NCBI GenBank assembly: GCA_022819745.1
Contig: JAJEGS010000037.1
Span: 17,928-81,927, forward strand
Length of the DNA stretch: 64,000 nt
Source of the DNA: Candidatus Latescibacterota bacterium
Lineage (GTDB): Bacteria > Latescibacterota > UBA2968 > UBA8231
Direction: 5' to 3'
Shown: piece after piece, positions 22,847-30,958 of the stretch
Layout: every line of letters begins with the position of its first letter
Position numbering within the stretch: the stretch's first letter is position 1
Program-made: the position numbers and the translations under genes
Notes under the pieces: generated by a model
Database searches by the model: none
Told to the model about the DNA's origin: nothing
Seen by the model: the letters and a program-made list of their open reading frames with translations, nothing else

Positions 22847-24045
22847 AGTTGCGAGAGGAAGGTCTGCGCCGGGACGATAAGGGGTTGGTGATGGGCAAAA
22901 CAGTCGCGCTCAATGTATGGCAAGTCCAGGGCCACTTGCAAAGCGTGCGGTGCCCCCGTCTGGCGTTGAAATAAATGCAGGGCCGGGGACAGGGAGGCAC
23001 TGTCGGAGCGCTTGACTTCGACTAGAAACCAAGGCCGTCCATCGCGGACGACGACAAAATCCACTTCGCGTTGTTGCTTGTCGCGCAGAAAGAACAGACC
23101 GAAATCCCCCTCGCCGCGATCGCTCCACAGATGCACGGCTTTGAGGAGGGCGCTGGCCACTAAATTCTCGGCGCGGGCACCATCGTCGGGTGCCTGCGAC
23201 CAGTCCCACAAATAGTACTTAGGCTCTTTGCGCAGGGAGCGGGCCACATTGACGTGCCAAGGCCGAATCGCATAACAAAAGTAGAGGGATTCGAGAATCC
23301 CAATCCAGCGCCGCACGCTATCTACTGAGGCGCTGATGGCGCGGGCTAAGCTGGCATAACTAGTCAGTTGACCGCACTGTTGTCGAATCAATTCGGCCAG
23401 CGTCTCTACCTGCCCTAGCTCGCGCACCTGCGTCAGGCTTCGCAAGTCCTCTTTGAATAACTGCTGGCCACGCGTGCTGCTCCAGCGACGCCAGAAACGG
23501 GAATCGGCTCGGAGCAAGGGCTCGGGATAACCACCGAATTGGAGCAGGTCTGCAAAGGCCCCAGCACCGAGGGGGGCCGGAGGACGAACGAGTGCGATGG
23601 CCTCGGGGGCCAGCAACTCGGCCACGGACAGCGGGTGCATGCGATAGCCAAAATAGCGCCCCATCAAACTATCTCCGCCCGCCTTAAAGACATCGAGACG
23701 CGCACTGCCGGTGACGATGAAGCGAGCTTGGTCCCCGTACGTATCAAAAAGCCCTTTGAGCAATCCTTTCCAACGCCCAAACTTATGCAGCTCGTCTAAA
23801 GTGCAGACCGGAAAATCTTCGCGCAGCCGATCTAGGCCCAGCGCTTCGGCAATAGCGGCTGGTCCGGCGAGGATGCGCTGTCGGTCATCGCCGTTGTCCC
23901 AGTTGAGATAGACCGCCGCGCCGCTGTCGGCGGCCCCGCGACGGGCACTGGTCGTCTTGCCGACTTGGCGTGGCCCCATGAGGAAGAGCATCTGTCGGTT
24001 TTCGGCGAAATGCGTTTGGATCAGGTGTTCGTATAGGCGTCTCAT
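22840..24045 (-). CDS. AAA ATPase with DUF4143 domain
   Basis: Walker A is FLMGPRQVGKTTSARR (about residues 21-36) and Walker B is FPVCTLDELHKF (about 78-90). A sensor-1-like FIVTGSARLDVFK and SLMGRYFGYRMHPLSVAELL follow. The C-terminal half (about 200-370) is a DUF4143 domain, ending with a nuclease-like DFVVVRDGRPWFLVEVKRS segment. The length of 401 residues is normal for the family. These proteins are common in accessory DNA and are often mobile or defence-associated, but their function is not settled. A perfect palindrome lies directly upstream. Confidence 0.85.
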   Translation of the reverse strand: MRRLYEHLIQTHFAENRQMLFLMGPRQVGKTTSARRGAADSGAAVYLNWDNGDDRQRILAGPAAIAEALGLDRLREDFPVCTLDELHKFGRWKGLLKGLFDTYGDQARFIVTGSARLDVFKAGGDSLMGRYFGYRMHPLSVAELLAPEAIALVRPPAPLGAGAFADLLQFGGYPEPLLRADSRFWRRWSSTRGQQLFKEDLRSLTQVRELGQVETLAELIRQQCGQLTSYASLARAISASVDSVRRWIGILESLYFCYAIRPWHVNVARSLRKEPKYYLWDWSQAPDDGARAENLVASALLKAVHLWSDRGEGDFGLFFLRDKQQREVDFVVVRDGRPWFLVEVKRSDSASLSPALHLFQRQTGAPHALQVALDLPYIERDCFAHHQPLIVPAQTFLSQLV

Positions 24046-24062
24046 GCGCTGACTAAACGGGG

Positions 24063-24102
24063 TATATATCGTAAAATGGACATGACTATTTTACGATATA
24101 TA
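24063..24102. promoter_or_regulatory. Palindromic operator-like site upstream of the DUF4143 ATPase
   Basis: Perfect 15-base arms TATATATCGTAAAAT and ATTTTACGATATATA are separated by 10 bases and centred about 37 bases before the ATPase start codon. AT-rich dyads at this place suggest an autoregulatory operator overlapping the promoter. Confidence 0.65.
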
Positions 24103-24200
24103 TATCATTTGGTCAAACAACGTACAAGCGACACTCCCGCCACGACTTTCGTTGGCCGTTGGCCGCTGGTAAGCTCTCTCAAGACGGTGCTCGCGCCAGC

Positions 24201-24386
24201 CCATCAAAGACCGTGTACTGACTGCTCAACACGTGCTCAAAAGATAGGTCGCTCATACTCATTCTTTCGACGATTGTTAGGGGTAGGGGCGACCGGCCAG
24301 TCGCCCCTACCTCAGGTCTAAGATACAACCGCCACAGCCCTAAAGCTAAATCCTACGCAGCTTTCCAAGCACGCACTCTTTGCCTA
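24201..24386 (-). pseudogene. Duplicated fragment: 5' end of a sigma-54 activator paralogue and its flank (copy B)
   Basis: On the minus strand it begins with a tail encoding RQRVRAWKAA and a stop, as at the end of the AbiEi frame. An intergenic stretch follows, and then a start codon opening MSDLSFEHVLSSQYTVFDGL. That is a diverged version of the activator N-terminus (MNDFSFDHIATEHYTVFDGL). The reading frame is lost after about 20 codons. No gene body remains. Confidence 0.7.
24282..24311. repeat. Perfect 12-base-arm palindrome
   Basis: GGTAGGGGCGAC and GTCGCCCCTACC flank a 6-base loop inside duplicate copy B. The TAGGGGCG core recurs at 55580 and 57083, so it looks like a member of a dispersed palindrome family. 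Confidence 0.55.
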
Positions 24387-24416
24387 TCCTTCTCAAGCAA
24401 ACTTTAACAGGTAAAC

Positions 24417-25205
24417 ATGCTGACGACCGACGAAATGCGCTTCTTCAAGCGCAACGGCTACCTCATCAAGCGCGGCGTACTCGACCCTGCACTCATGGAA
24501 CGCGCCCGCGCCCGACTGTGGGACGGCGCACCCCCGAGCCGCCGTCGCGACGATCCCGACACTTGGGTCGGCCCGTTTCGCGCAGACGAGGAAAACCCCG
24601 ACGGCGCCAACCACCGCCGCGGCTTTCGCTGGAACTTCCGCGAGCCGGGCGACGAGGAGTGGATGGTGCGCCTGCTGGCCACCGACTCCAAGGTATGGGC
24701 CATGGCCGAACAAATGCTCGGCAAGGGCCAACTCGTCCAACCCGAGCGCATTCGCGGCATCTACTGCACCCTGCCCTATGGCGATCACCCGCCCCAAGCC
24801 CTAGGCTGCCACACCGACGGCCATCCCTTCCACCTCGGCGTGGTCGGCTATATCGACGACGTGCCGCCCAACGGCGGCAGCTTCATGGTCTGGCCCGAAA
24901 GCCATCGCGCCTTTTACCCGACCTTCACCTCGCAGTACCTCCGCGACCAAGACGAAGCCGCGTACGAAAAAGTGCGCACCGCATTCAACCAGCGCACGCC
25001 CGTCGATACCCACGGCCAAGCCGGCGACATCGTCTTCTGGCATCACCGCCTCGGCCACATGGCCAGCCCGAACACCTCGCGCCAACTGCGCCAAGCCGTG
25101 CTCTACGATTTTCTCAAAAAGGACATCGAACAAACCCAACAGGAGCCACCGCAAAAGGACATGTGGCGCGACTGGTCGGACGAGATGCGCGCCATCGCCC
25201 TATAA
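24417..25205 (+). CDS. Phytanoyl-CoA dioxygenase-family (PhyH) oxygenase
   Basis: A jelly-roll Fe(II)/2-oxoglutarate dioxygenase of 262 residues. The N-terminal FFKRNGYLIKRGVLDP is typical of PhyH proteins. The metal triad is seen as His-x-Asp in GCHTDGHPFHL (about 136-138) and the distal His in WHHRLGHMAS. The substrate-side segment PNGGSFMVWPESH is conserved, and Arg in TSRQLRQAV may bind 2-oxoglutarate. No signal peptide. AGGT precedes the ATG. It likely hydroxylates a small organic acid or alkaloid-like substrate; the family is too broad to say which. It is the first of six paralogous PhyH genes in the window. Confidence 0.85.
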   Translation: MLTTDEMRFFKRNGYLIKRGVLDPALMERARARLWDGAPPSRRRDDPDTWVGPFRADEENPDGANHRRGFRWNFREPGDEEWMVRLLATDSKVWAMAEQMLGKGQLVQPERIRGIYCTLPYGDHPPQALGCHTDGHPFHLGVVGYIDDVPPNGGSFMVWPESHRAFYPTFTSQYLRDQDEAAYEKVRTAFNQRTPVDTHGQAGDIVFWHHRLGHMASPNTSRQLRQAVLYDFLKKDIEQTQQEPPQKDMWRDWSDEMRAIAL

Positions 25206-25250
25206 GTGCGCCCCAATCCTCCTACCTCTGCGTTCATCTGCGGATTTTAG

Positions 25251-26138
25251 TCACCCAGCAAACGCATCCGAGGGCACGCCGCGCACGCCCGGATCGACCC
25301 GCACTAGCGAACCGGCCAAAGGCTGAGCCTGCCGCGCCTCAGCGTCCAAACCCCGGCTTGCCGAAGTGATGTAAAGCTGGTCCAGCTCCGCGCCGCCAAA
25401 GGCACACGAGGTCACATTGGACATGGGCAGTTCCAAGTGGCGCAGCAACTCCCCAGAGCAGGGGTCGTAACACAAGACGCACCACCCCCCGAACACGGCG
25501 ATCCACAAGGCGTCTTCTTCGTCGATGGCCATGCCGTCTAACACCCCAGGCCCTCCGTACTCCACCACCACGCGCTCGTTGCTAATGTCCCCACTGTCGC
25601 GGCAGTAGTCGTACGCGCGCACATTGTTCAAGCCCGAATCAATGAAATACATGGTCTGCTGATCGGCACTCCAGACGATGCCATTGGACACGCTGACCGG
25701 CGCGACCTTCCGGCTCACCGAGTGATCCACATCGAGACAGTAGAGCGCACCTTGGTCCCGGGCACCCCCAAAATCCATCGTCCCCGCCCACAGCCGCCCA
25801 GCCGGGTCGCACTTGCCGTCGTTGAAGCGGTTGCCCGGGAGGTCGCACTCTGGATCTTCGCCGAGCGGCACCATGCGCTCCGTCCGCAAGTCGATGTGGG
25901 CAAAGCCATTGTGCAGCGCCACGACGAGGCCGCCGCTTTGCCGCTTGACCACCGTGCCCACGGCTTGGCACGTGGGGATGGTGCGGTTGATGCCGCTCAC
26001 CGGATCGTACACATAGACCTCGTGGCCGAGGATATCGACCCAGTACAACAACTCGTCGTCCGCATCCCAAACGGCCCCTTCGCCGATGAGCGCGTCCTTT
26101 TCCACGACTAGTTCGGGTACTATCTTTTCCTTGTTCAT
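25251..26138 (-). CDS. SMP-30/gluconolactonase/LRE family hydrolase
   Basis: A six-bladed propeller of the regucalcin type. The N-terminal LIGEGAVWDADDELLYWVDI carries the metal-binding Glu. The central NRFNDGKCDPAGRLWAGTMDF carries the conserved Asn-Asp, and VSNGIVWSADQQTMYFIDSGLN and VLDGMAIDEEDALWIAVFGG supply the other metal ligands. The length of 295 residues is usual. It probably opens a sugar-acid lactone, which fits the sugar-acid dehydrogenase and isomerase genes elsewhere in the window. GGAGG lies 9 bases before the ATG. The C-terminus is rich in Ala and Arg and less conserved. Confidence 0.85.
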   Translation of the reverse strand: MNKEKIVPELVVEKDALIGEGAVWDADDELLYWVDILGHEVYVYDPVSGINRTIPTCQAVGTVVKRQSGGLVVALHNGFAHIDLRTERMVPLGEDPECDLPGNRFNDGKCDPAGRLWAGTMDFGGARDQGALYCLDVDHSVSRKVAPVSVSNGIVWSADQQTMYFIDSGLNNVRAYDYCRDSGDISNERVVVEYGGPGVLDGMAIDEEDALWIAVFGGWCVLCYDPCSGELLRHLELPMSNVTSCAFGGAELDQLYITSASRGLDAEARQAQPLAGSLVRVDPGVRGVPSDAFAG

Positions 26139-26216
26139 CTCGGATTTCCTCCTTTTGGGGCAACACTAGGTTGCCTGCCATTTTCTGTCAAACGCGCCGC
26201 TTGGGAGCACAACGCC

Positions 26217-27212
26217 ATGACTGCTTTCACCTATCAAGACTTCGACCGCCAACTCTGGGAACGAGAACTCGAAGACTTCGTCCCCGCCACGGTTTACGAC
26301 ATGCACACGCACATGTGGTCTGAGGCCCACCGAGGCTCCTTGACGGGCGCGCCTACCGGCCTGCGCGAGGAGATCGACTATCAGGACCACCTCGACTGGG
26401 CGGCCAAACTCTACCCGGGCCGCGCCTTCCACATGCTGGTCTTGGGCACTCCAATGCCGGGCATGGACGCCGCCGGACACAACGCCTGGATGGCGGCCCA
26501 ACTTGCCGCCGACCCCGAATCCGCGATCAACATGATGGTCACCCCGGACATGACGCCTGAATACGTAGCCGCCCAAGTCGATGAGTACGGCTTCCTCGGC
26601 CTCAAACCCTACCGCACCTTTGCCCCAGACCCGGTCGGCGCTCGCATCTGCGACTTCCTCCCGGAATCCTTCATCGAAGTCGCCCATCACAAGAAGCTGG
26701 CCATCACCATGCACCTCGCCAAACCCACCGGCCCAGCCGACCCAGACAACCAGCGCGACTTAGCGCGCTACACCCGCGAATACCCCAACGCGCAGTGGAT
26801 TTTGGCCCACTGCGCCCGCTCGTTCAATTCCTTTATGATGGAAGAAGCCGTCCACTTCCTGTGCGACCTGCCCAATATATGGTACGACACCTCGGCAGTG
26901 AACGACTTATATGCGCACTACCTGCTGATGAAACACGAAGACCGCAAGAGAGTGATGTTCGGGTCGGACAACGTGGTCGCCGGCTGTGCGCGCGGCAAGT
27001 ACATCACCTATGGCCGCGCCTGGCTGTTTTATCCTGGCGACGAGGCCGGTACGCCGCACTGCGATTCGCGGGCCACGCTCGTCATCTACGAGCAACTGCG
27101 CCAAGAGCGGCAAGTGGCCGAGATGCTGCAACTAACGCCCGCGGAAATCGAAGATCACTTTGCCGGGAATGCCCAGCGGTTTTTGGCGATGATGCGCGGT
27201 GGGGTTCAGTAA
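26217..27212 (+). CDS. Amidohydrolase-2 family metal-dependent hydrolase
   Basis: This 331-residue TIM-barrel enzyme has the N-terminal metal motif YDMHTHMW (HxH). FLGLKPYRTF follows, then TMHLAKP, ILAHCARSFN with the metal-binding His, and VMFGSDNVV with the catalytic Asp. The family includes decarboxylases and lactonases such as 4-sulfomuconolactonase and uronic-acid lactonases. The natural C-terminus appears to have been replaced. The last 21 codons before RGGVQ recur at 30788-30850 followed by another end (RGQSA), exactly where the defence island begins. Confidence 0.85.
   Translation: MTAFTYQDFDRQLWERELEDFVPATVYDMHTHMWSEAHRGSLTGAPTGLREEIDYQDHLDWAAKLYPGRAFHMLVLGTPMPGMDAAGHNAWMAAQLAADPESAINMMVTPDMTPEYVAAQVDEYGFLGLKPYRTFAPDPVGARICDFLPESFIEVAHHKKLAITMHLAKPTGPADPDNQRDLARYTREYPNAQWILAHCARSFNSFMMEEAVHFLCDLPNIWYDTSAVNDLYAHYLLMKHEDRKRVMFGSDNVVAGCARGKYITYGRAWLFYPGDEAGTPHCDSRATLVIYEQLRQERQVAEMLQLTPAEIEDHFAGNAQRFLAMMRGGVQ
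27137..27199 (+). repeat. 63-bp direct repeat, left copy (inside amidohydrolase 3' end)
   Basis: Identical at 60 of 63 positions to 30788-30850. The copy is in frame as PAEIEDHFAGNAQRFLAMMR. Of the three differences two are silent and one changes Met to Ile. The pair brackets the four-gene island. Confidence 0.9.
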
Positions 27213-27215
27213 AGA

Positions 27216-27830
27216 ATGAACTGGTTCGACAATAGACCCATAGACCAGATTGCCGAGGAGGATATCTCGGCATTCGTAACAAACCGTACTCCAGAAGATC
27301 AGTGGCTCGATTTTAAGGGACAACCATGGGCACAAAGTACGCTAGGAACGTTTGAGCTCCTCCACGACGTCTCAGCTCTTGCGAATGCAGAGGGAGGGTA
27401 TCTCTTCGTTGGCATCACGACCAAAAAGGAACAGGGCCGCGACATTGCAACTGGCTTTCGCGACGTCGAAGCGAGTACTAGAGAAGCACAGCGAATTCGG
27501 AGCCTATGTCAGCAATTCATTGATCCGCCCATCATTCGGTTGGATGTACAACCAAAGACACTCCAGCCAACTGCCGGTCAGACGGACCTAGTCGGAATTC
27601 ACGTGCCGCCCAGTACGCGACGCCCGCATGCTTTCCGCTGGCGGGACGCCTCCATTTTTGTGTCTCGATACGGTACGGATGTCCGCTTCATGCCCGTCCA
27701 AGAGTTGGGACGTCAACTTTCGCGCATCTACTTTCCCGAGACTGAGACGAATAGGAGACTCGGCGAGTTGACTGAGGAGATCCAGATACTGCGCCGAGAA
27801 ATCGAGCAACTCAAGGAGGCTTTCAGCTAG
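27216..27830 (+). CDS. AlbA/Schlafen-type (AlbA_2) putative DNA-binding protein
   Basis: Residues about 25-170 match the AlbA_2/divergent AAA_4 domain: EDQWLDFKGQPW, then DVSALANAEGGYLFVGITTKKEQG, a PPIIRLDV segment and IFVSRYGTDVRFM. A coiled-coil tail (about 178-204, RRLGELTEEIQILRREIEQL) could mediate oligomerisation. The start lies 3 bases after the amidohydrolase stop with no clear ribosome site, so translation may be coupled to that gene. AlbA_2 proteins occur in transcription regulators and phage-defence loci. The position at the island edge supports a defence or regulatory role. Confidence 0.75.
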   Translation: MNWFDNRPIDQIAEEDISAFVTNRTPEDQWLDFKGQPWAQSTLGTFELLHDVSALANAEGGYLFVGITTKKEQGRDIATGFRDVEASTREAQRIRSLCQQFIDPPIIRLDVQPKTLQPTAGQTDLVGIHVPPSTRRPHAFRWRDASIFVSRYGTDVRFMPVQELGRQLSRIYFPETETNRRLGELTEEIQILRREIEQLKEAFS

Positions 27831-27928
27831 ACCACTTGGCGTTGCGGACATGGACCAGTTAATTAAGGTATAGCCGAGAAATTCCGGCGCATGAGAGACG
27901 AACCGCCCGCAGCAGAGGAGGCTGAGTA

Positions 27929-28759
27929 ATGGCAGGTCCGAAGTACAGGATTTTCATCGTGCCAGAACGTTTAGATAAGGCACTGATCGACACTAGGAGC
28001 CTAGCGGTCCAGGAGATACTGCTGAGTCCACCTAACCTTCGACCAGACTGCTTTGGTTTTCGCGGCCTCAGTAAAACTCGGTTGACCCCAGAAGGGATTG
28101 AAGGCGTCGGTATTACCGCCGAACAAGAACTAACCCTAATGAAAAACGGCTACCTAGAGCTAAGGTGTCCTCTCAGGAGTGCCCTCTTTCAGTGGTACAA
28201 GGAAGAAGCCGGGGTGCCTGATGTAAACTGGCTGTATCCATACGCTGTCCTAGAGATGCCTCTCAGTATCCTCAAAGTCGCCAAGGCACTGTACGAAATT
28301 GCCAACATTCGCACGAACATTAGGCTAGGCCAAGAGTACCGAAACGTCGCTGGCTTTGCGCTTCCTTATGGTCATCCTCGAAGTCCGTTCTTCGGTAGAA
28401 AATTGAAGGCATTCGAAGGTCAACATATAGTGAGTCGAGAAATCGTTCTCAACTCCGACTATGAGCCGAGGCGAGTAGCTCGTGTGTTGGTAGAAGAAGT
28501 ATATACCCACTTTGGTTATAAAGAAAACGAAGTTCCCCAACTTGAAGATGCAGTGGATCGCGAATTACAAGATGGTGGACGGCGATACTGGTATGATGTC
28601 TTAGGTCGTTCGGGATGGAGCGTAAATTATGTGAAGGAAGTAGATAAAAAAGAAAAAACCGTGCGATTCTACCAAGAAATTTACGACCAAAATGGGCAGT
28701 TGGTAGAAGTACATCAGAAGTATCCAGAAGATACCGGGCACCAACTCGTTGAAAAGTAG
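27929..28759 (+). CDS. Island protein of unknown function
   Basis: A 276-residue soluble protein without signal peptide or transmembrane helix. I recognise no domain. It has an alpha/beta N-terminus (KYRIFIVPERLDKALID), a Tyr-rich middle (WLYPYAVLEMPLSILKVAKALYEI) and a charged C-terminus ending in short beta strands. GGAGG lies before the ATG. The next gene starts 5 bases after its stop, so it is in one transcript with the endonuclease-like and methyltransferase genes. A specificity, nuclease or toxin subunit is possible; none is shown. AT content is above the neighbourhood. Confidence 0.7.
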   Translation: MAGPKYRIFIVPERLDKALIDTRSLAVQEILLSPPNLRPDCFGFRGLSKTRLTPEGIEGVGITAEQELTLMKNGYLELRCPLRSALFQWYKEEAGVPDVNWLYPYAVLEMPLSILKVAKALYEIANIRTNIRLGQEYRNVAGFALPYGHPRSPFFGRKLKAFEGQHIVSREIVLNSDYEPRRVARVLVEEVYTHFGYKENEVPQLEDAVDRELQDGGRRYWYDVLGRSGWSVNYVKEVDKKEKTVRFYQEIYDQNGQLVEVHQKYPEDTGHQLVEK

Positions 28760-28764
28760 AAGTC

Positions 28765-29499
28765 ATGGAACTCATCACATCTGAAGTGCTTACAGATAGA
28801 ATAAGGACATATCTACAACACCAAGTGTCCCTCGAAGAGCTAGTAGAATGGGCTGAGAATGCAATGATGGATGGTATATTTGAGGAAACGGAGAACTATG
28901 CGCTTCGCGATATTACGGGTCGCTTGGGCGTTGCAGACGTAAAGGCGTTCCGTTTGAGCGAGGATGATTTCGAGCAGTTTCTTTCTCAGTTGGATCATAC
29001 AGGACGGAAGGAGAACGGGAACGTGGCTACTGCCAATGGTTTGTTAAAATGGGATATTCTTCAGATAGCGGAAGCACTGAAAATTCCTCAAGACGATGTG
29101 CGTGCTTACTTCACCGATGGACGCCGAGTATCCTTTCTGCTAGAACGACGCATAGCCTACGAGATACTCAATGGATCACTAGCCAGTAGCGAAGGGGCAG
29201 GCTATGATGTACTGGATTCCGATGGCCACAAATGGGAAGTCCGCAGCGTGTCCAGAAGTGGTATCTATTTTTGTCCCAGCTATATGGTTGGATCCGGAAG
29301 GCATTTTGAAGAGGATGGTTTTCTACAGAAATTAGACGAGATCGCTGGCTATATTGTCTCTGACATCGATTGTTTTCCCTCCGTACCGTACTGGCAAATT
29401 CCGGCGGACACGGTACGAGCTTGGTGGAGTCAGGGCCAACTTGGAAAATCGTCGAAGATAAGCCGTGCCAAGGCACTCTCCTTACTCAGGAGCCTCTAG
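28765..29499 (+). CDS. Putative restriction endonuclease (PD-(D/E)XK-like)
   Basis: This 244-residue protein shows a candidate nuclease core at about residues 130-200: an FLLERRIAYEIL helix, GYDVLDSDGHKWEVRSVS with Asp and Glu at the positions of the PD-(D/E)XK motif but Arg where Lys is usual, and a QKLDEIAGYIVSDI strand-helix. The N-terminal part (about 1-110) is helical and contains a possible HTH (LLKWDILQIAEALKIPQDDVRAYF). Its stop codon overlaps the GTG of the methyltransferase gene, the tight pairing expected of a restriction-modification system. The assignment rests on context plus a weak motif. Confidence 0.55.
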   Translation: MELITSEVLTDRIRTYLQHQVSLEELVEWAENAMMDGIFEETENYALRDITGRLGVADVKAFRLSEDDFEQFLSQLDHTGRKENGNVATANGLLKWDILQIAEALKIPQDDVRAYFTDGRRVSFLLERRIAYEILNGSLASSEGAGYDVLDSDGHKWEVRSVSRSGIYFCPSYMVGSGRHFEEDGFLQKLDEIAGYIVSDIDCFPSVPYWQIPADTVRAWWSQGQLGKSSKISRAKALSLLRSL

Positions 29500-30764
29500 T
29501 GACTACTCCCCAACTAGACTTATTCACCCATGAGATGCCTCCACAACGGCCCCTAAACGCCAGCGAATTCGCCGCCGAAATCCAAGCCTTTGCGGATTTT
29601 GGCAAAGAGACGAACATCCTCGACTTTCCCGATCCGGCCGTTTCCATTCCGGTGTATGTCAACGAGTTCTGGACCGCCAAGCAGCGCGCCGCTCACTCGC
29701 TCCACGAGGTCTCCTATCGCGCCTGTTTCAAGCCGCAATTGCCGAGGTTTTTCATTAGCCGCCTGACGCAACCCGGCGACGCGGTGTACGACCCGTTCAT
29801 GGGGCGCGGCACCACCGTCCTCGAAGCGGCGCTGTTAGGCCGCCGCCCCATCGGCTGCGACATAAATCCCCTCAGCGAGCGCCTAGTCCGCCCTCGCCTA
29901 GATCCACCCACATGGAACGAAGTAGAAACGCGCTTGACGGCGCTGGATCTCGACAAATCGAGCGAGGTCTGGGACGATCTCCTCGTCTTTTATCACCCCA
30001 ATACGCTTCGCCAAATCGTCAACCTGCGCTCCTACCTCCTCACACGCCGCCAAGAAGGGCCACTCGACCGCGTTGATGCGTGGATTCAGATGGTGGCGAC
30101 CAACCGCCTGACCGGGCACTCGCCGGGATTTTTCTCCGTATATACGCTGCCGCCTAATCAGGCGGTGTCCATTGAGTCGCAAAAACGCATCAACCAAAAA
30201 CGCGCTCAAGTACCGCCCGAACGCGACATAAAGGCCATCATCCTCCGCAAGACGAAATCTTTACTGAGCAAGCTGCAAGCACGCGATCTAAAAACGCTGA
30301 CGGCGAATACCCCCCTGCTCGTAACCGGCTCGTCTGACAATACCTCTGCCATCGCCAGTGAATCCATCCAACTCGCCGTTACCTCGCCGCCCTTTTTGGA
30401 CATCGTCAACTACCAAGCAGACAACTGGCTGCGCTGCTGGTTTAACGGCATCGACGCCAAGGCGGTGGCTATATGGCAATTGAAAAAACCAGCGGACTGG
30501 CAAGCCGCGATGACCTGCACCTTCCGAGAGCTGCACCGAGTCCTCGCCAGCGGGGGCTTTGTTGCCTTTGAGGTAGGCGAGGTCCGCAATGGCAAAATCC
30601 TGCTGGAAACCCTCGTCGTACCCGCGGCCACGGAGGCTGGCCTCAAGCCGCTGATGGTCTTGGTCAACGATCAGATGTTCACCAAGACCGCAAACTGCTG
30701 GGGCGTGGACAACCGCACAAAAGGCACTAACACCAATCGGATCGTCCTGATCGGCAAGCCGTAG
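29499..30764 (+). CDS. Site-specific DNA methyltransferase (N4/N6 type)
   Basis: The S-adenosylmethionine motif DPFMGRGTTVLEAALLGRRPIGCDINPL lies at about residues 97-123, and the catalytic TSPPFLDIVNY at about 295-305. The SAM motif therefore precedes the catalytic one, the reverse of the common beta-class order. The true start is a GTG overlapping the previous stop (TAGTG), with AGGAG 6 bases before it; the longer ATG frame overlaps the nuclease gene. AFEVGEVRNG and a C-terminal TNRIVLIGKP complete the fold. It probably protects the host DNA from the upstream nuclease. Confidence 0.85.
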   Translation: MTTPQLDLFTHEMPPQRPLNASEFAAEIQAFADFGKETNILDFPDPAVSIPVYVNEFWTAKQRAAHSLHEVSYRACFKPQLPRFFISRLTQPGDAVYDPFMGRGTTVLEAALLGRRPIGCDINPLSERLVRPRLDPPTWNEVETRLTALDLDKSSEVWDDLLVFYHPNTLRQIVNLRSYLLTRRQEGPLDRVDAWIQMVATNRLTGHSPGFFSVYTLPPNQAVSIESQKRINQKRAQVPPERDIKAIILRKTKSLLSKLQARDLKTLTANTPLLVTGSSDNTSAIASESIQLAVTSPPFLDIVNYQADNWLRCWFNGIDAKAVAIWQLKKPADWQAAMTCTFRELHRVLASGGFVAFEVGEVRNGKILLETLVVPAATEAGLKPLMVLVNDQMFTKTANCWGVDNRTKGTNTNRIVLIGKP

Positions 30765-30787
30765 AGGGATTGCCCTAGTCCCCATCC

Positions 30788-30850
30788 GCCCGCGGAAATT
30801 GAAGATCACTTTGCCGGGAATGCCCAGCGGTTCTTGGCGATGATACGCGG
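30788..30850 (+). repeat. 63-bp direct repeat, right copy (displaced amidohydrolase 3' end)
   Basis: It repeats 27137-27199 with three changes and continues in the same frame to GQSA and a TAG at 30860. It looks like the original 3' end of the amidohydrolase gene, now cut off from its body by the island. Confidence 0.9.
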
Positions 30851-30958
30851 ACAGAGTGCCTAGTCCCGCACCCAGACAATTAAGCGCATTGACACTGTTC
30901 AATTGCCCCTCGTGCTTTAGTTCTGTAGTGAACAACCGTTCAGTCTTCGAGGGGAAAT

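Larger units (their letters stand above)
27200..30850 (+). mobile_element. Putative integrated defence island at the 3' end of the amidohydrolase gene
   Basis: Four co-directional genes lie between two copies of the amidohydrolase 3' end. The right copy keeps what looks like the original stop (RGQSA). The left copy carries a new end (RGGVQ) and runs 3 bases before the first island gene. Regeneration of a gene 3' end by a repeat is typical of site-specific integration. No integrase or transposase is present, so entry by homologous recombination through an incoming homologue is also possible. The first three genes are more AT-rich than the surroundings. Confidence 0.7.

Noticed and set aside
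22620..23000. 126-codon minus-strand frame overlapping the ATPase end
   Set aside because: Its first half is an out-of-frame reading of the ATPase gene; its second half is the FG-GAP/DUF4159 remnant. It is not an intact gene.
29370..29498. ATG start for the DNA methyltransferase 43 codons upstream
   Set aside because: It lies inside the nuclease-like gene; the GTG overlapping the stop codon has the well-placed AGGAG.
27200..30850. Integration at a tRNA gene
   Set aside because: No tRNA-like sequence lies at either border; the repeat is part of a protein-coding gene.
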